The notes under the pieces were generated by a model. The model was not told the DNA's origin and made no database searches. It saw nothing but the letters and a program-made list of their open reading frames with translations. A program made the position numbers and the translations under genes. DNA of 8,666 nucleotides from NCBI GenBank assembly GCA_964544865.1, contig CAZJDV010000095.1, positions 1-8,666 of the forward strand. The letters run 5' to 3'. Each line of letters starts with the position of its first letter. Within the stretch, counting starts at the first letter, position 1. Positions 1 to 7,179 of this stretch are shown here, in pieces. Source of the DNA: CAZJDV01 sp964544865. Lineage in GTDB: Bacteria > Chloroflexota > Dehalococcoidia > Lucifugimonadales > CAJWER01.

Positions 1-627
1 GCGGACATCTCCGACCTGGAGACCATCAAGCCGGCGTTCGAGGGACAGGACGCGGTCGTGCACCTGGCCGCCCAGCTCGGGGACGACCCCTTCGAAGGGC
101 TGATCGCCGCCAACGTCGTCGGCGCGTACAACGTCTACGAGGCGGCGAGGCTGGCCGGTGTGAAGCGGGTGGTCTTCGCCAGCTCCGGCTCGACCATCAA
201 GGCCTGGGAGGGATTCCCCCCGTACCTTGCCATCGCCGAGGGCCGCTACGATGACCTGCCCGCCAACTGGCCCCAGATCACCCACGAGATGGTCCGGCCC
301 CGGGGAATCTACGGCGCGACGAAGGTGTGGGGCGAGGCCGTCGGCAGGCACTTCTCGGACGCATTCGGCCTCTCGGTCCTCTGCGTGCGTATCGGCTCGG
401 TGCATGCAGAGGACGACCCCGGACTCGCCCGGCCTAGCGCGACGTACCTCAGCAACCGGGACGTGGCCAACATCCTGCACAGGTGCATCGACGCGCCCGG
501 CGACCTGAAGTACGACATCTTCTTCGCGACATCCAACAACAGGTACGGCTACCGGGATCTCGAGCACTCCCGCGAGGTGCTGGGTTTCGTACCGCAGGAC
601 ACCGACGAGCGGGCGTTCGAGGCGTAG
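1..627 (+). CDS. NAD(P)-dependent SDR epimerase/dehydrogenase, uronate dehydrogenase-like (5' end outside window)
   Basis: The reading frame is open from base 1, so the gene begins upstream and the N-terminal GxxGxxG nucleotide-binding loop is not visible. The 208 residues seen form the core and C-terminus of an extended short-chain dehydrogenase/reductase. The frame shows VVHLAA (end of Rossmann strand 4), N-x-x-G-x-x-N-V-Y-E in the following helix, the catalytic-Ser region FASSGS (about 175-192), and YGATK (310-324) giving the Tyr-x-x-x-Lys catalytic pair. The C-terminal stretch (YLSNRDVANILHRCIDAP, then SNNRYGYRD and a final LGFVPQD) resembles the uronate dehydrogenase-like SDR branch, which oxidises hexuronates to aldarolactones with NAD. 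Substrate is not certain; a sugar epimerase or a general NAD-dependent oxidoreductase are alternatives. The TAG stop is 15 bases before the next SDR, so the two are probably co-transcribed. The SDR family call is firm; the subfamily is moderate. Confidence 0.88.
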   Translation, partial: ADISDLETIKPAFEGQDAVVHLAAQLGDDPFEGLIAANVVGAYNVYEAARLAGVKRVVFASSGSTIKAWEGFPPYLAIAEGRYDDLPANWPQITHEMVRPRGIYGATKVWGEAVGRHFSDAFGLSVLCVRIGSVHAEDDPGLARPSATYLSNRDVANILHRCIDAPGDLKYDIFFATSNNRYGYRDLEHSREVLGFVPQDTDERAFEA

Positions 628-642
628 GAGCCGGGGCGAGCC

Positions 643-1702
643 ATGAAGATACTGATTACCGGCGGTACCGGCAGGATCGGCGCGAATCTCGGCAAGCGCC
701 TCCTCGAAAAGGGCCACGCCGTCCGCAACCTGGTATTTCCCGGCGACGCCGGCCGGGCCCATAAGCTCGATGGCTACGCCGGCGTTGAGACCGTCGCCGG
801 CGACCTGCGGCACATCGACGACGTCAGGCGAGCCGTCGAGGGCGTGGACGCCATCTATCACCTGGCAGCGGCCTTCGGGGGGGCCGCTCGACAATATCCA
901 GTATCTGAACATCAACGGGATGGGCACCCTCAACCTTCTGGAGTGTGTCCGCAGCGGGCTGCCGGATCTGCACCGCCTAGTCTACGCAAGCACCGAGGCG
1001 GTCTACTGGCGCCTTCCCGCGGCTGGGAGGTACTTCGAGAAGCCGATCACCGAGGAGATGGTCAGCGCCTACCACCAGATGCCATATTTTCTGACCAAGT
1101 GGGTCGGTGAGGAGTTGTGCATGGCCTACCATTTGCAGTACGGGATACCTTCCACTGTTTTCCGCTTCTCCACCGTCATCGAGCCGGGCGAGTTCCTTAA
1201 CGACGCCGGCCTGCCCAGTCTATTCCTCTTGAGCACCACCCGCGACGAGTACGAGCGATGGTCAAGCCAGGACCCGGCGCAGCAGCGGCTGATCGACGCG
1301 TTCCGCTCCCTATCGACCGGCGAGGAGAGGCTGCTGCTGAGCCAAAACCCCGACGGCCGTCCGTACAAACAGCACTTCAGCGACGTCCGGGACATCGTTC
1401 AAGGCCTGGTCCTCGGCATCGAGAATGAAGCCGCCATCGGTGAGGTGTTCAACCTGGCAGGCGCGGCGCTGTTCGACTGGGCCGAGGCCGTGGACTACCT
1501 CGCCGGGCGCTACGGGCTCGGCACGGTGGAGGCCAGGCTCCCTTACCCCAACTATTTCGAGCTCGACCTGGCCAAGATCCAGACATTGCTCGGGTACCAG
1601 CCGGAGCACGACCTCGCGAGTGTCCTCGACACCGCCGAGGCCATGGGATGGGGCGAGGACACCGGGGTGATACCGACCGGGGTCAGATTCGACGGGCTCT
1701 AG
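643..1702 (+). CDS. Extended SDR (NAD-dependent epimerase/dehydratase), interrupted by a +1 frameshift
   Basis: An ATG at 643, with TAGGAG at 625-630 and a G-rich stretch before it, opens a frame with a classic Rossmann start: ILITGGTGRIG (G7-x-x-G10-x-x-G13), then DLRHIDD and IYHLAA. After AAFGG the homology jumps to the next frame, which continues PLDNIQYLNINGMGTLNLLE, the Ser region YASTEAVY, catalytic YFLTK (1085-1099) and a substrate-binding C-terminal domain to TAG at 1700-1702. Removing one G from the run 877-883 gives one protein of about 352 residues, normal for extended SDRs. Both halves look intact with no other damage, so this is either a homopolymer sequencing error or a very young mutation. 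The substrate is unknown; the family acts on nucleotide sugars and related alcohols. It differs clearly from the upstream SDR, so it is not a recent tandem duplicate. Confidence 0.85.
877..883 (+). other. G7 run where the second SDR changes frame
   Basis: Seven consecutive G bases. With six G the reading is GCC TTC GGG GGG CCG CTC GAC (A-F-G-G-P-L-D) and both halves of the SDR join; with seven, the starting frame runs on to 1110 as unrelated sequence. A homopolymer of this length is a common place for both sequencing indels and real slippage. Confidence 0.8.
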
Positions 1703-1728
1703 GGAACTGGACGTTAATCGCCATTTTG

Positions 1729-1758
1729 TTGCTCGAAACTCTTACCTCCCTCTATAAT
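1729..1758 (+). promoter_or_regulatory. Candidate sigma70-type promoter of the ABC exporter
   Basis: A -35-like TTGCTC (1729-1734) is followed after 18 bp by a perfect -10 TATAAT (1753-1758). The stretch is AT-rich compared with its surroundings and lies between the SDR stop (1702) and the ATPase start (1824). Expected transcription start is about 1764-1766, giving a leader of about 60 nt. It is oriented towards the exporter genes and would separate them from the SDR operon. Confidence 0.65.
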
Positions 1759-1763
1759 CGACA

Positions 1764-1788
1764 TGGCGACGTCGCCAGAGGGCGCCCT
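1764..1788. promoter_or_regulatory. Palindromes at the expected transcription start (candidate operator)
   Basis: TGGCGACGTCGCCA (1764-1777) is a perfect 14-bp palindrome starting five bases after the -10 box. A second perfect palindrome, AGGGCGCCCT (1779-1788), follows one base later. A dimeric repressor bound here would block initiation, as TetR or MarR family regulators do at drug-exporter promoters. In RNA the same sequence could form a short 5' hairpin instead. No regulator gene is adjacent in the window. Confidence 0.45.
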
Positions 1789-1823
1789 ATAGCCCCAGCC
1801 CCACCGAAACGCGGACACTGCAC

Positions 1824-2714
1824 TTGTCCAAGCCGTCAACCACGGATAGCAACGCCCCGCCTCTCGAGGTACGGGACCTTCAAAAGCGCTATGAGGACGG
1901 CACGCGGGCCAACAGGGGTATCACACTTTCCGCCGAGTCGGGAGAGATCCTTGGCATCCTCGGCCCCAATGGGGCGGGGAAGACCACGCTGGTCCAGCAG
2001 ATCACCACCGAGCTGCTGCCGACGTCCGGGGAGGTACGGGTGTTCGGCCACGACGCAGTAGCCGAGCCGTCCGTCGTGAAATCGCTCATCGGAGTCGTGC
2101 CGCAGGAGGCGAACCTCTACTACTACCTCACTGCCTACCAGCACCTGCGCATATTCGGCAGGCTGAGGGGACTCTCGTTGCGAGGTGCGCGGCGGCGCGC
2201 GGACGAGCTGATCGAAGAGTTGGAGCTGACGGAGTACCGCGACAAGCTCGTCGAGAAGCTCTCCGGCGGGATGAAGCGCCGGGTGCTGATCGGCGTGGCC
2301 TCGCTCGCCAGGCCGTCGCTCCTCGTGCTGGACGAGCCAACCACTGGGCTGGACCCACGCTCGCGCCGCGGTCTCTGGTCCTTGCTTCGAGACTATAGGC
2401 GGCAAGGAACTACCATACTGATGACGACTCACTACATGGAGGAGGCGGAGGCGCTCAGCGACCGCGTGGGGATCATGCGGGACGGCCAATTGCTGGCACT
2501 CGACACGGTGGACAACCTTCGCTCCTCGTACGGCCACCCTCTCAAGATCACGTACGAAGTGGTTGGCTCGGACCGCACCGAGAGCCTCCAGGGGGCGGAC
2601 GACGCGGAGCTGGTGGCGAGGGTCAGGGCGATGGGAGCCAGGGAATACGCCGTGGCGCCGACGACTTTGGAAGACATCTACCTGGCGCTTACCGGCGACG
2701 GCGAGGCCGAATGA
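1824..2714 (+). CDS. ABC-2 type exporter ATP-binding protein (DrrA-like)
   Basis: A 296-residue cytoplasmic ATPase that powers the permease encoded next. Motifs are all present and in order: Walker A GPNGAGKTT (47-55), Q-loop with Q94, ABC signature LSGGMKRR (146-153), Walker B LLVLDEP (166-172), D-loop GLD (175-177) and switch His in TTH (201-203). A C-terminal extension of about 80 residues, ending TLEDIYLALTG, is typical of the DrrA/CcmA-like subfamily of drug and lipid exporters. The start is taken as TTG 1824, with only a weak GGA element about 8 bases upstream; no better in-frame start precedes the nucleotide-binding fold. The stop codon overlaps the permease start (ATGA at 2711-2714), a sign of translational coupling. 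The substrate cannot be read from the sequence; antibiotic, lipid or polysaccharide export are possible. The promoter at 1729-1758 probably drives the pair. Confidence 0.93.
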   Translation: MSKPSTTDSNAPPLEVRDLQKRYEDGTRANRGITLSAESGEILGILGPNGAGKTTLVQQITTELLPTSGEVRVFGHDAVAEPSVVKSLIGVVPQEANLYYYLTAYQHLRIFGRLRGLSLRGARRRADELIEELELTEYRDKLVEKLSGGMKRRVLIGVASLARPSLLVLDEPTTGLDPRSRRGLWSLLRDYRRQGTTILMTTHYMEEAEALSDRVGIMRDGQLLALDTVDNLRSSYGHPLKITYEVVGSDRTESLQGADDAELVARVRAMGAREYAVAPTTLEDIYLALTGDGEAE

Positions 2715-3502
2715 GGACGCAGGCCGGCGGGCGCATCGACGTCACTGCGACACCGCGGGCGGTCTCCCGGCGCGGCAAGTTCTTTGTCGACGTCTGGAGC
2801 GTGCTGGAGCTGAAGTTCTTCATGATGAAGCGTGGCTGGCCCTGGTTCCTGATGGGGGCGCTGGTATTTCCGATGGGCTCGTTCTACTGGGCACGCTCGC
2901 TGGCGCCTGAAGACCCCGAGGCCGTCCGCCGGGTGATGGCGGGCGCGATCGTATTCGGCGTAACACTCATGACGGCGAACATGCTGGCTACGCAAATGAT
3001 TCAGGACCGCTTCCAGCACCGGCTGAAGCTGCTCGTAACCATGCCCATGTCCAAGGTCTCATACGCCGTGGGCGTGATCGCGTTCGCCTCGCTGATCTCC
3101 GGCCTTACCGTGGGGTTGCTGCTTTTCTTGGGCGTCGTTTCGGGGGTGGACCTGGAGCTGACATGGGCGTTCTTTCTGATCATCGTGCCCGCGGTGCTCT
3201 CCCTGGCGGGGCTCGCACTCTTCATCGGCAGCTACGCGCCCTCTGCCGAGGCCGGCGGGATCATGGCGAACCTGCTGGGCGTCGTGCTCGTGATGGTATC
3301 GCCCGTTTTCTTCTCCATCGAGAGGGCGCCGCTCCTGATCCGGATAGTCGGACAGGTATCGCCCGTGAGGTACGCCGCCGACGGGATCATGAAGTCTTTT
3401 TCAGGCCGCACCGACGTGTGGTCCGAGCTCGCGGTCCTCTCTGGCTTCGCGGTGGTGACTATGGCTCTTGGGCTATGGAAGCTGCGCTGGCGGGAGAAGT
3501 AG
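2711..3502 (+). CDS. ABC-2 type exporter permease (DrrB-like)
   Basis: A 263-residue inner-membrane protein forming the channel with the upstream ATPase. After a basic cytoplasmic N-terminus of about 40 residues, six hydrophobic segments can be picked out at roughly 43-61, 75-96, 117-143, 151-175, 182-203 and 238-257. This is the usual ABC-2 membrane topology. Between the second and third segments lies R-F-Q-H-R-L-K-L-L, a cytoplasmic stretch of the kind that couples to the ATPase, and SPVRYAADGI (about 217-226) matches the ABC-2 pattern before the last helix. The start overlaps the ATPase stop by four bases, so the two are made together in stoichiometric amounts. The length is normal for a half-size ABC-2 permease working as a dimer. 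Substrate unknown. Confidence 0.9.
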   Translation: MRTQAGGRIDVTATPRAVSRRGKFFVDVWSVLELKFFMMKRGWPWFLMGALVFPMGSFYWARSLAPEDPEAVRRVMAGAIVFGVTLMTANMLATQMIQDRFQHRLKLLVTMPMSKVSYAVGVIAFASLISGLTVGLLLFLGVVSGVDLELTWAFFLIIVPAVLSLAGLALFIGSYAPSAEAGGIMANLLGVVLVMVSPVFFSIERAPLLIRIVGQVSPVRYAADGIMKSFSGRTDVWSELAVLSGFAVVTMALGLWKLRWREK

Positions 3503-3575
3503 GTGGGCGTCCGAGGGCCCGCTATTGGCGCAGTTACCGGAACAGACCGCACCCGCAGCAAGTAACCCCCAGGAT

Positions 3576-3582
3576 GGAGGAG
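3576..3582 (+). promoter_or_regulatory. Strong Shine-Dalgarno that selects the TTG start of cmk
   Basis: GGAGGAG lies six bases before the in-frame TTG at 3589, ideal spacing. The alternative ATG at 3574 overlaps this element and has only an AGG directly against it, so it is a poor start. The element therefore argues that translation begins at 3589. Confidence 0.7.
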
Positions 3583-3588
3583 AAGCGA

Positions 3589-4257
3589 TTGCATCGCCCC
3601 ATTGCGATAACCCTCGACGGCCCCGTGGCGTCGGGTAAGACGGCAGTCGGCAAACTGGTGGCGGAGCGGCTCGACTGCCGATTCCTGGACACCGGCATGA
3701 TGTACCGCGCGGTCACATACGCCGCCCAGCAGAGAGAGGTCAGCCTAGAAGACCTGGACGGGCTGGTGGAGCTGGCGGAGCGCCTGGACATGAGCCTGTC
3801 GGCGGCGAACGGCAAGGACAGGCTGACGATGGACGGTGAGGACGTCACCGGCAAGCTACGGTTGCCGGTGGTCGAACGCGGCGTCTCCCTAGTGGCCCGC
3901 GTGCCCGGCGTTCGCCGGGCGATGGTGAGCCAGCAGCAGGCCATCGCCAGGCAGGGGCCGATCGTCATGGTTGGACGCGACATAGGGACCGTGGTGCTGC
4001 CCAATGCCCCCACCAAGGTCTTTCTGACCGCATCGGTGGGCGAGCGGGCGCGGCGGCGGCACATGGAGATGGAGCGCCAGGGAGCGAAAGGGGCGTACGA
4101 GCAGGTCCTCGCCGAGCTTCAGAGGCGTGATAAGATAGACTCCGAGCGCGACGACTCCCCCCTGCGACCTGCAAAGGACGCCGCTGTCCTCAACACCGAC
4201 GGAAAGACAATTCAGGAACTCGTAGAGCAGATCGTGTCGTTCATCGGACGAGATTGA
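3589..4257 (+). CDS. cmk: Cytidylate kinase ((d)CMP kinase)
   Basis: Phosphorylates CMP and dCMP to the diphosphates using ATP, feeding RNA, DNA and CDP-lipid synthesis in the cytoplasm. From the TTG start the protein is 222 residues, the usual bacterial size. Visible motifs: P-loop GPVASGKT (11-18), LDTGMMYRAV (33-42) of the CMP-binding region, GRDIGTVV (129-136), and the lid and C-terminal pattern RDDSPLRPA (187-195) followed by LNTDGKT. An ATG five codons upstream (3574) would add MEEKR, but it sits in the ribosome binding site, so TTG 3589 is preferred. The frame is open far upstream across the permease gene, which is a shadow. The stop TGA shares its last base with the plsC ATG. Identification is secure; only the start is debatable. 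Confidence 0.95.
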   Translation: MHRPIAITLDGPVASGKTAVGKLVAERLDCRFLDTGMMYRAVTYAAQQREVSLEDLDGLVELAERLDMSLSAANGKDRLTMDGEDVTGKLRLPVVERGVSLVARVPGVRRAMVSQQQAIARQGPIVMVGRDIGTVVLPNAPTKVFLTASVGERARRRHMEMERQGAKGAYEQVLAELQRRDKIDSERDDSPLRPAKDAAVLNTDGKTIQELVEQIVSFIGRD

Positions 4258-4919
4258 TGGAGATCGTCTACCCGATTTGCAATTTCATGCAGAGAGGCAC
4301 TCTGCGCGTCTTCGCCGACTGGGAGGTCAGGGGCCTTGAGAACGTGCCCCCGGAAGGGCCGCTGATACTCGTGGCCAACCATCAGAGCAACATCGATCCA
4401 GCCATGCTACCGCCCAGCATCCCCAGGCGGATCCGATTTCTTGCCAAGAACACTATCTTCGGAGGGCCGTTCATCGTAAGGTGGTTCTTGAACGCGTATG
4501 GCGCCTTCCCCCTGAACCGGGACGGCATCGACGTGAAGGCCCACCGATGGGTCACGGGTCAATTGGCCCATGGCGGGGTCGTCGTCCTGTTTCCGGAGGG
4601 AACCAGGAACAGGGGCGGGATGAAAAAGGCCCACAACGGGGTTGCCCGGCTGGCCCTGAGCACACAGACGCCCGTGCTGCCCGTCGGCATCACGGGCACC
4701 GAGAGGCTCGGCACGGTGTTGAGGGTATTCAATCCAACCGGGAAGATCACCTTGAACATTGGCCCGCCCTTCCTCCTGCCAGCCGTCGAGGGCAAACCGG
4801 ATAGGGCCCACCTGGATTCTCTTACCGAGATGATTATGCGGCGCATCGCCGCGCTGCTGCCCTCCGAATACCGGGGCGTCTACGAGATCGAGGGCGACGG
4901 GCCTGCTCCGTCAGCCTGA
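4257..4919 (+). CDS. plsC: 1-acyl-sn-glycerol-3-phosphate acyltransferase (PlsC/LPLAT family)
   Basis: Transfers an acyl chain to position 2 of lysophosphatidic acid to make phosphatidic acid, at the cytoplasmic face of the membrane. The 220-residue protein carries the acyltransferase blocks in order: NHQSNIDP with the H42-x4-D47 catalytic pair, a block II FPLNR (84-88), block III FPEGTR (112-117) for the glycerol phosphate, and block IV VLPVGITG. There is no signal peptide; the N-terminal 20 residues are mildly hydrophobic and may lie on the membrane. The ATG overlaps the cmk stop by one base (TGATG); an immediately preceding in-frame TTG at 4254 is the other possible start. The cmk-plsC pairing recurs in several bacterial phyla and supports the call, since CDP-lipid synthesis uses the products of both. 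Acyl specificity cannot be read here. Confidence 0.92.
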   Translation: MEIVYPICNFMQRGTLRVFADWEVRGLENVPPEGPLILVANHQSNIDPAMLPPSIPRRIRFLAKNTIFGGPFIVRWFLNAYGAFPLNRDGIDVKAHRWVTGQLAHGGVVVLFPEGTRNRGGMKKAHNGVARLALSTQTPVLPVGITGTERLGTVLRVFNPTGKITLNIGPPFLLPAVEGKPDRAHLDSLTEMIMRRIAALLPSEYRGVYEIEGDGPAPSA

Positions 4920-5134
4920 TCCCCAGAGCACGGAGGCGCGCGGTCAGGAACCCATCACCGAACGAACGTGGCCTGGTCTCTAGCCGGCTGCTGAAAAAGG
5001 GGGGGGGCTCAGCCCATTTGGCGGGTGTGTGAGAGTGTCCTACACATGCACATTATCCCATTCTCTACCGAGAAAATGCGTGGCGTGGTCGCCGAGAGGC
5101 TTCCCTCGCTGCCAGCTAGCAGCCTTGGACATTC

Positions 5135-5174
5135 GCGGACCGTTGACATAGTGTGTATATAAGAGCGGACGGTT
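5135..5174 (+). repeat. Imperfect direct repeat spaced 30 bp upstream of glmS
   Basis: GCGGACCGTT (5135-5144) and GCGGACGGTT (5165-5174) match at nine of ten bases, with starts exactly 30 bp apart, close to three helical turns. They bracket the TTGACA and TATATAA sequences, so they could be paired binding sites on one DNA face for a regulator of glmS. A chance match in GC-rich DNA cannot be excluded. Confidence 0.4.
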
Positions 5175-5199
5175 CAAGCGTGCGAGTTCTGGTTATATT
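5143..5199 (+). promoter_or_regulatory. Promoter-like region upstream of glmS (exact boxes unclear)
   Basis: A perfect TTGACA lies at 5143-5148, but the best nearby -10, TATAAG at 5158-5163, is only 9 bp away, too close for a normal pair. A second candidate is an extended -10, TGG followed by TTATAT (5190-5198), without a good -35. This AT-rich patch stands out from its surroundings and is the likely place for a glmS promoter; which boxes are used is not decidable by eye. Confidence 0.35.
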
Positions 5200-5256
5200 A
5201 GAAAGGGTCGGCGTCACCAACCCTCTCCCCTCGTCTCCCTTGAGATGACGGGTATG

Positions 5257-5275
5257 GACCTTTGTTGAAGGGGTC
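5257..5275 (+). other. Weak hairpin in the glmS leader
   Basis: GACCTTT (5257-5263) can pair with AAGGGGTC-type sequence (5269-5275), giving a 7-bp stem with two G-U pairs and a five-base loop. It ends about 30 bases before the ribosome binding site, so it is not an obvious translation block. It does not match the glmS ribozyme. Confidence 0.2.
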
Positions 5276-5324
5276 TGTGGCTAGGGCGCCCCAGCACTCG
5301 AAACCGGAGGCAAAGCAACAGACA

Positions 5325-7169
5325 ATGTGCGGGATCATAGCGTACACGGGATATAGGCCGGCCGCGCCCATCCTGCTGGAGGGGCTATCGAGGCTGGAGT
5401 ACCGCGGCTACGACAGCACTGGAATCGCCGTCATGGGACCAGTCGGCGAGCCGGTCGCGCGAAAGTCCCGGGGCAAACTCGCCGCGCTGAAGGCCTCTCT
5501 GACCGATGGTCTGCCCAAGGGCACGGTTGGCATAGGCCATACTCGGTGGGCGACCCACGGTGCGCCCACCGACGAGAACGCCCACCCCCATATCGACTGC
5601 AACAACGAGGTCGCCGTTGTCCACAACGGCATTGTCGAGAACTTCGTCGAGTTGAAACAAGAGCTCCAGGAGCAAGGGCACGTATTCATCTCTGAGACCG
5701 ATAGCGAGTGCATTACACACCTGATCGAGTCCTACTTGGGGCGTGAGTACGGGCTCGAAGAGGCCGCGAGGGAGACCGCCGAGCGCATTCGGGGCGCCCA
5801 CGCCGTGGTCGTGGCGTCCAGCCGGGATCCCGGCAGACTCGTGGCGTTCCGGCTCGGCAATGCCGGCGGCATCGTCGTCGGCTACGGCGAGGGAGAGATG
5901 TATCTCGCCAGCGACCTCCCCGCTCTTCTCCCCTACACGAAAAGGGTCGCCTACCTGGCGGGTGGAGAGGCGGTGTCGATGACGCCGGAGGGCGCATCCT
6001 ACACCACAATGGACGGCACGGCCGTCTCCAAGCGACCCGTCTCGGTCCCTCTGGACGCGGTGACATCGGCCAAAGGAAATTACAAGCACTTCATGCTCAA
6101 GGAGATCAACGAGCAGCCCGAGGCGGTGGTCAACACGATGCGGGGGCGCGTGGCCTTCGACCGCTCCACCGTCGAGCTCGACGGCTTCGAGCTGTCAGAC
6201 GCCGAGATCATGGATATCGACAGGGTCGTGCTGATCGGCATGGGGACGAGCAAGCACGCTGCGATGGTGGGCCTCCACTGGATCGAGACCCTTGCCCGAA
6301 TCCCGGCCGAGACGGACAACTCCTCGGAGTTCAGGTATCGCGATTCCATTATGGACGAGCGCACCCTGGTGGTATCAGTATCACAGTCCGGGGAGACCGC
6401 CGACACGCTGGCGGCCATGGGCGAGGCGGCGGTTCGCGGCGCTCGTCAGATCACGCTCTGCAACTACGAGGGCACCCAGGCCACGCGAATAGCCGATGGC
6501 ACGCTCTTCATACGAGCGGGGCTGGAGATCTCGGTGGCGTCCAGCAAGGCGTTCATGTGCTCGCTGACCTCGTTGTACCTGCTAGCCATATACCTCGGCA
6601 TCAAGCGAGGGACTCTCGAAGAGGCGCGCGTCGCCGAGCTGGTGCGGGAGCTGGCGCATCTGCCTCAGATGCTCGACGACCTGGTGTCACAGGGAAGGCA
6701 GTATAAGCGGCTGGCACGCAAGTTCGCCGGGCGCTCCGACTTCCTGTTCCTGGGCCGAGGCATGAATTTCCCGCTCGCGATGGAGGGCGCGCTGAAGCTA
6801 AAGGAACTCAGCTACATCCACGCCGAAGGCTACCCCGCCGGCGAGATGAAGCACGGACCTATCTCCCTGATCGACGAAGACATGCCCGTCGTGGCGCTGG
6901 TCCCACAGGACGATTTCTATGAGAAGATGCTCAGCAATATCAGCGAGGCGAGGGCGAGAGGTGGGATGGTGATCGCGGTCGCCACCGAGGGAGACGGCCA
7001 TATCGCGGAGTTCGCCGATGAGGTCGTCTATGTGCCGGGGGCGTCGTCTCTCGTCACCCCCATGCTGCTGGCAGTACCGATGCAGCTACTGGCCTATCAC
7101 ATCGCGGTGCGTAGAGGCTGCGACGTGGACCAGCCCCGCAACCTGGCCAAGACCGTCACCGTCGAATAG
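5325..7169 (+). CDS. glmS: Glutamine--fructose-6-phosphate aminotransferase (isomerizing), GlmS
   Basis: Makes glucosamine-6-phosphate from fructose-6-phosphate and glutamine, the first step to UDP-GlcNAc and peptidoglycan. The 614-residue protein has the full architecture. The class II glutaminase domain (about 2-225) has nucleophile Cys2 in MCGI, HTRWATHG (72-79) and HNGIVENF. Two SIS sugar-binding domains follow, with GMGTS (305-309), SQSGETADT (353-361) and HAEGYPAGEMKHGP (from 499). The C-terminus DQPRNLAKTVTVE contains Lys609, the conserved residue that ring-opens the sugar. The start is fixed at ATG 5325, because Cys2 must become the N-terminus after Met removal; the longer frame from TTG 5262 would bury it. 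The ribosome binding site GGAGG (5306-5310) is 14 bases away, rather long. The gene stands alone, between two gaps of about 400 and 290 bp, so it probably has its own promoter. Confidence 0.97.
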   Translation: MCGIIAYTGYRPAAPILLEGLSRLEYRGYDSTGIAVMGPVGEPVARKSRGKLAALKASLTDGLPKGTVGIGHTRWATHGAPTDENAHPHIDCNNEVAVVHNGIVENFVELKQELQEQGHVFISETDSECITHLIESYLGREYGLEEAARETAERIRGAHAVVVASSRDPGRLVAFRLGNAGGIVVGYGEGEMYLASDLPALLPYTKRVAYLAGGEAVSMTPEGASYTTMDGTAVSKRPVSVPLDAVTSAKGNYKHFMLKEINEQPEAVVNTMRGRVAFDRSTVELDGFELSDAEIMDIDRVVLIGMGTSKHAAMVGLHWIETLARIPAETDNSSEFRYRDSIMDERTLVVSVSQSGETADTLAAMGEAAVRGARQITLCNYEGTQATRIADGTLFIRAGLEISVASSKAFMCSLTSLYLLAIYLGIKRGTLEEARVAELVRELAHLPQMLDDLVSQGRQYKRLARKFAGRSDFLFLGRGMNFPLAMEGALKLKELSYIHAEGYPAGEMKHGPISLIDEDMPVVALVPQDDFYEKMLSNISEARARGGMVIAVATEGDGHIAEFADEVVYVPGASSLVTPMLLAVPMQLLAYHIAVRRGCDVDQPRNLAKTVTVE

Positions 7170-7179
7170 GCGTGGTCTC

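Larger units (their letters stand above)
4920..5324. other. Gap between plsC and glmS (405 bp): regulatory sequence, no gene seen
   Basis: No credible coding region is present. The stretch holds an A5G9 tract (4994-5007) inside a GGCTG...CAGCC inverted pair, a 5-bp hairpin GCTGC/GCAGC (5108-5123), a direct repeat with promoter-like sequence (5135-5199) and a weak hairpin (5257-5275), then the glmS ribosome binding site. No clear Rho-independent terminator with a U-tract follows plsC. I looked for the glmS ribozyme core in the leader and did not find it. Confidence 0.6.

Noticed and set aside
1..1702. Recent tandem duplication of the two SDR genes
   Set aside because: Although both are extended SDRs, their catalytic regions (YGATK versus YFLTK) and C-terminal domains are very different, so they are distinct family members.
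1836..2537. Minus-strand open frame of 233 codons opposite the ABC ATPase
   Set aside because: All ABC ATPase motifs are on the + strand here; long antisense frames are common in GC-rich genes.
3163..3588. N-terminal extension of cmk reaching back into the permease gene
   Set aside because: The extension would overlap the last 340 bases of the permease in another frame and has low-complexity arginine-rich sequence, while the Cmk fold begins just after TTG 3589.
5046..5162. Short open frame of 38 codons (ATG 5046) between plsC and glmS
   Set aside because: No ribosome binding site before the ATG, no recognisable protein features, and it runs through the promoter-like TTGACA and TATATAA sequences.
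5262..5324. Longer GlmS start at TTG 5262
   Set aside because: GlmS requires Cys as the N-terminal residue after Met removal; the start must be ATG 5325.
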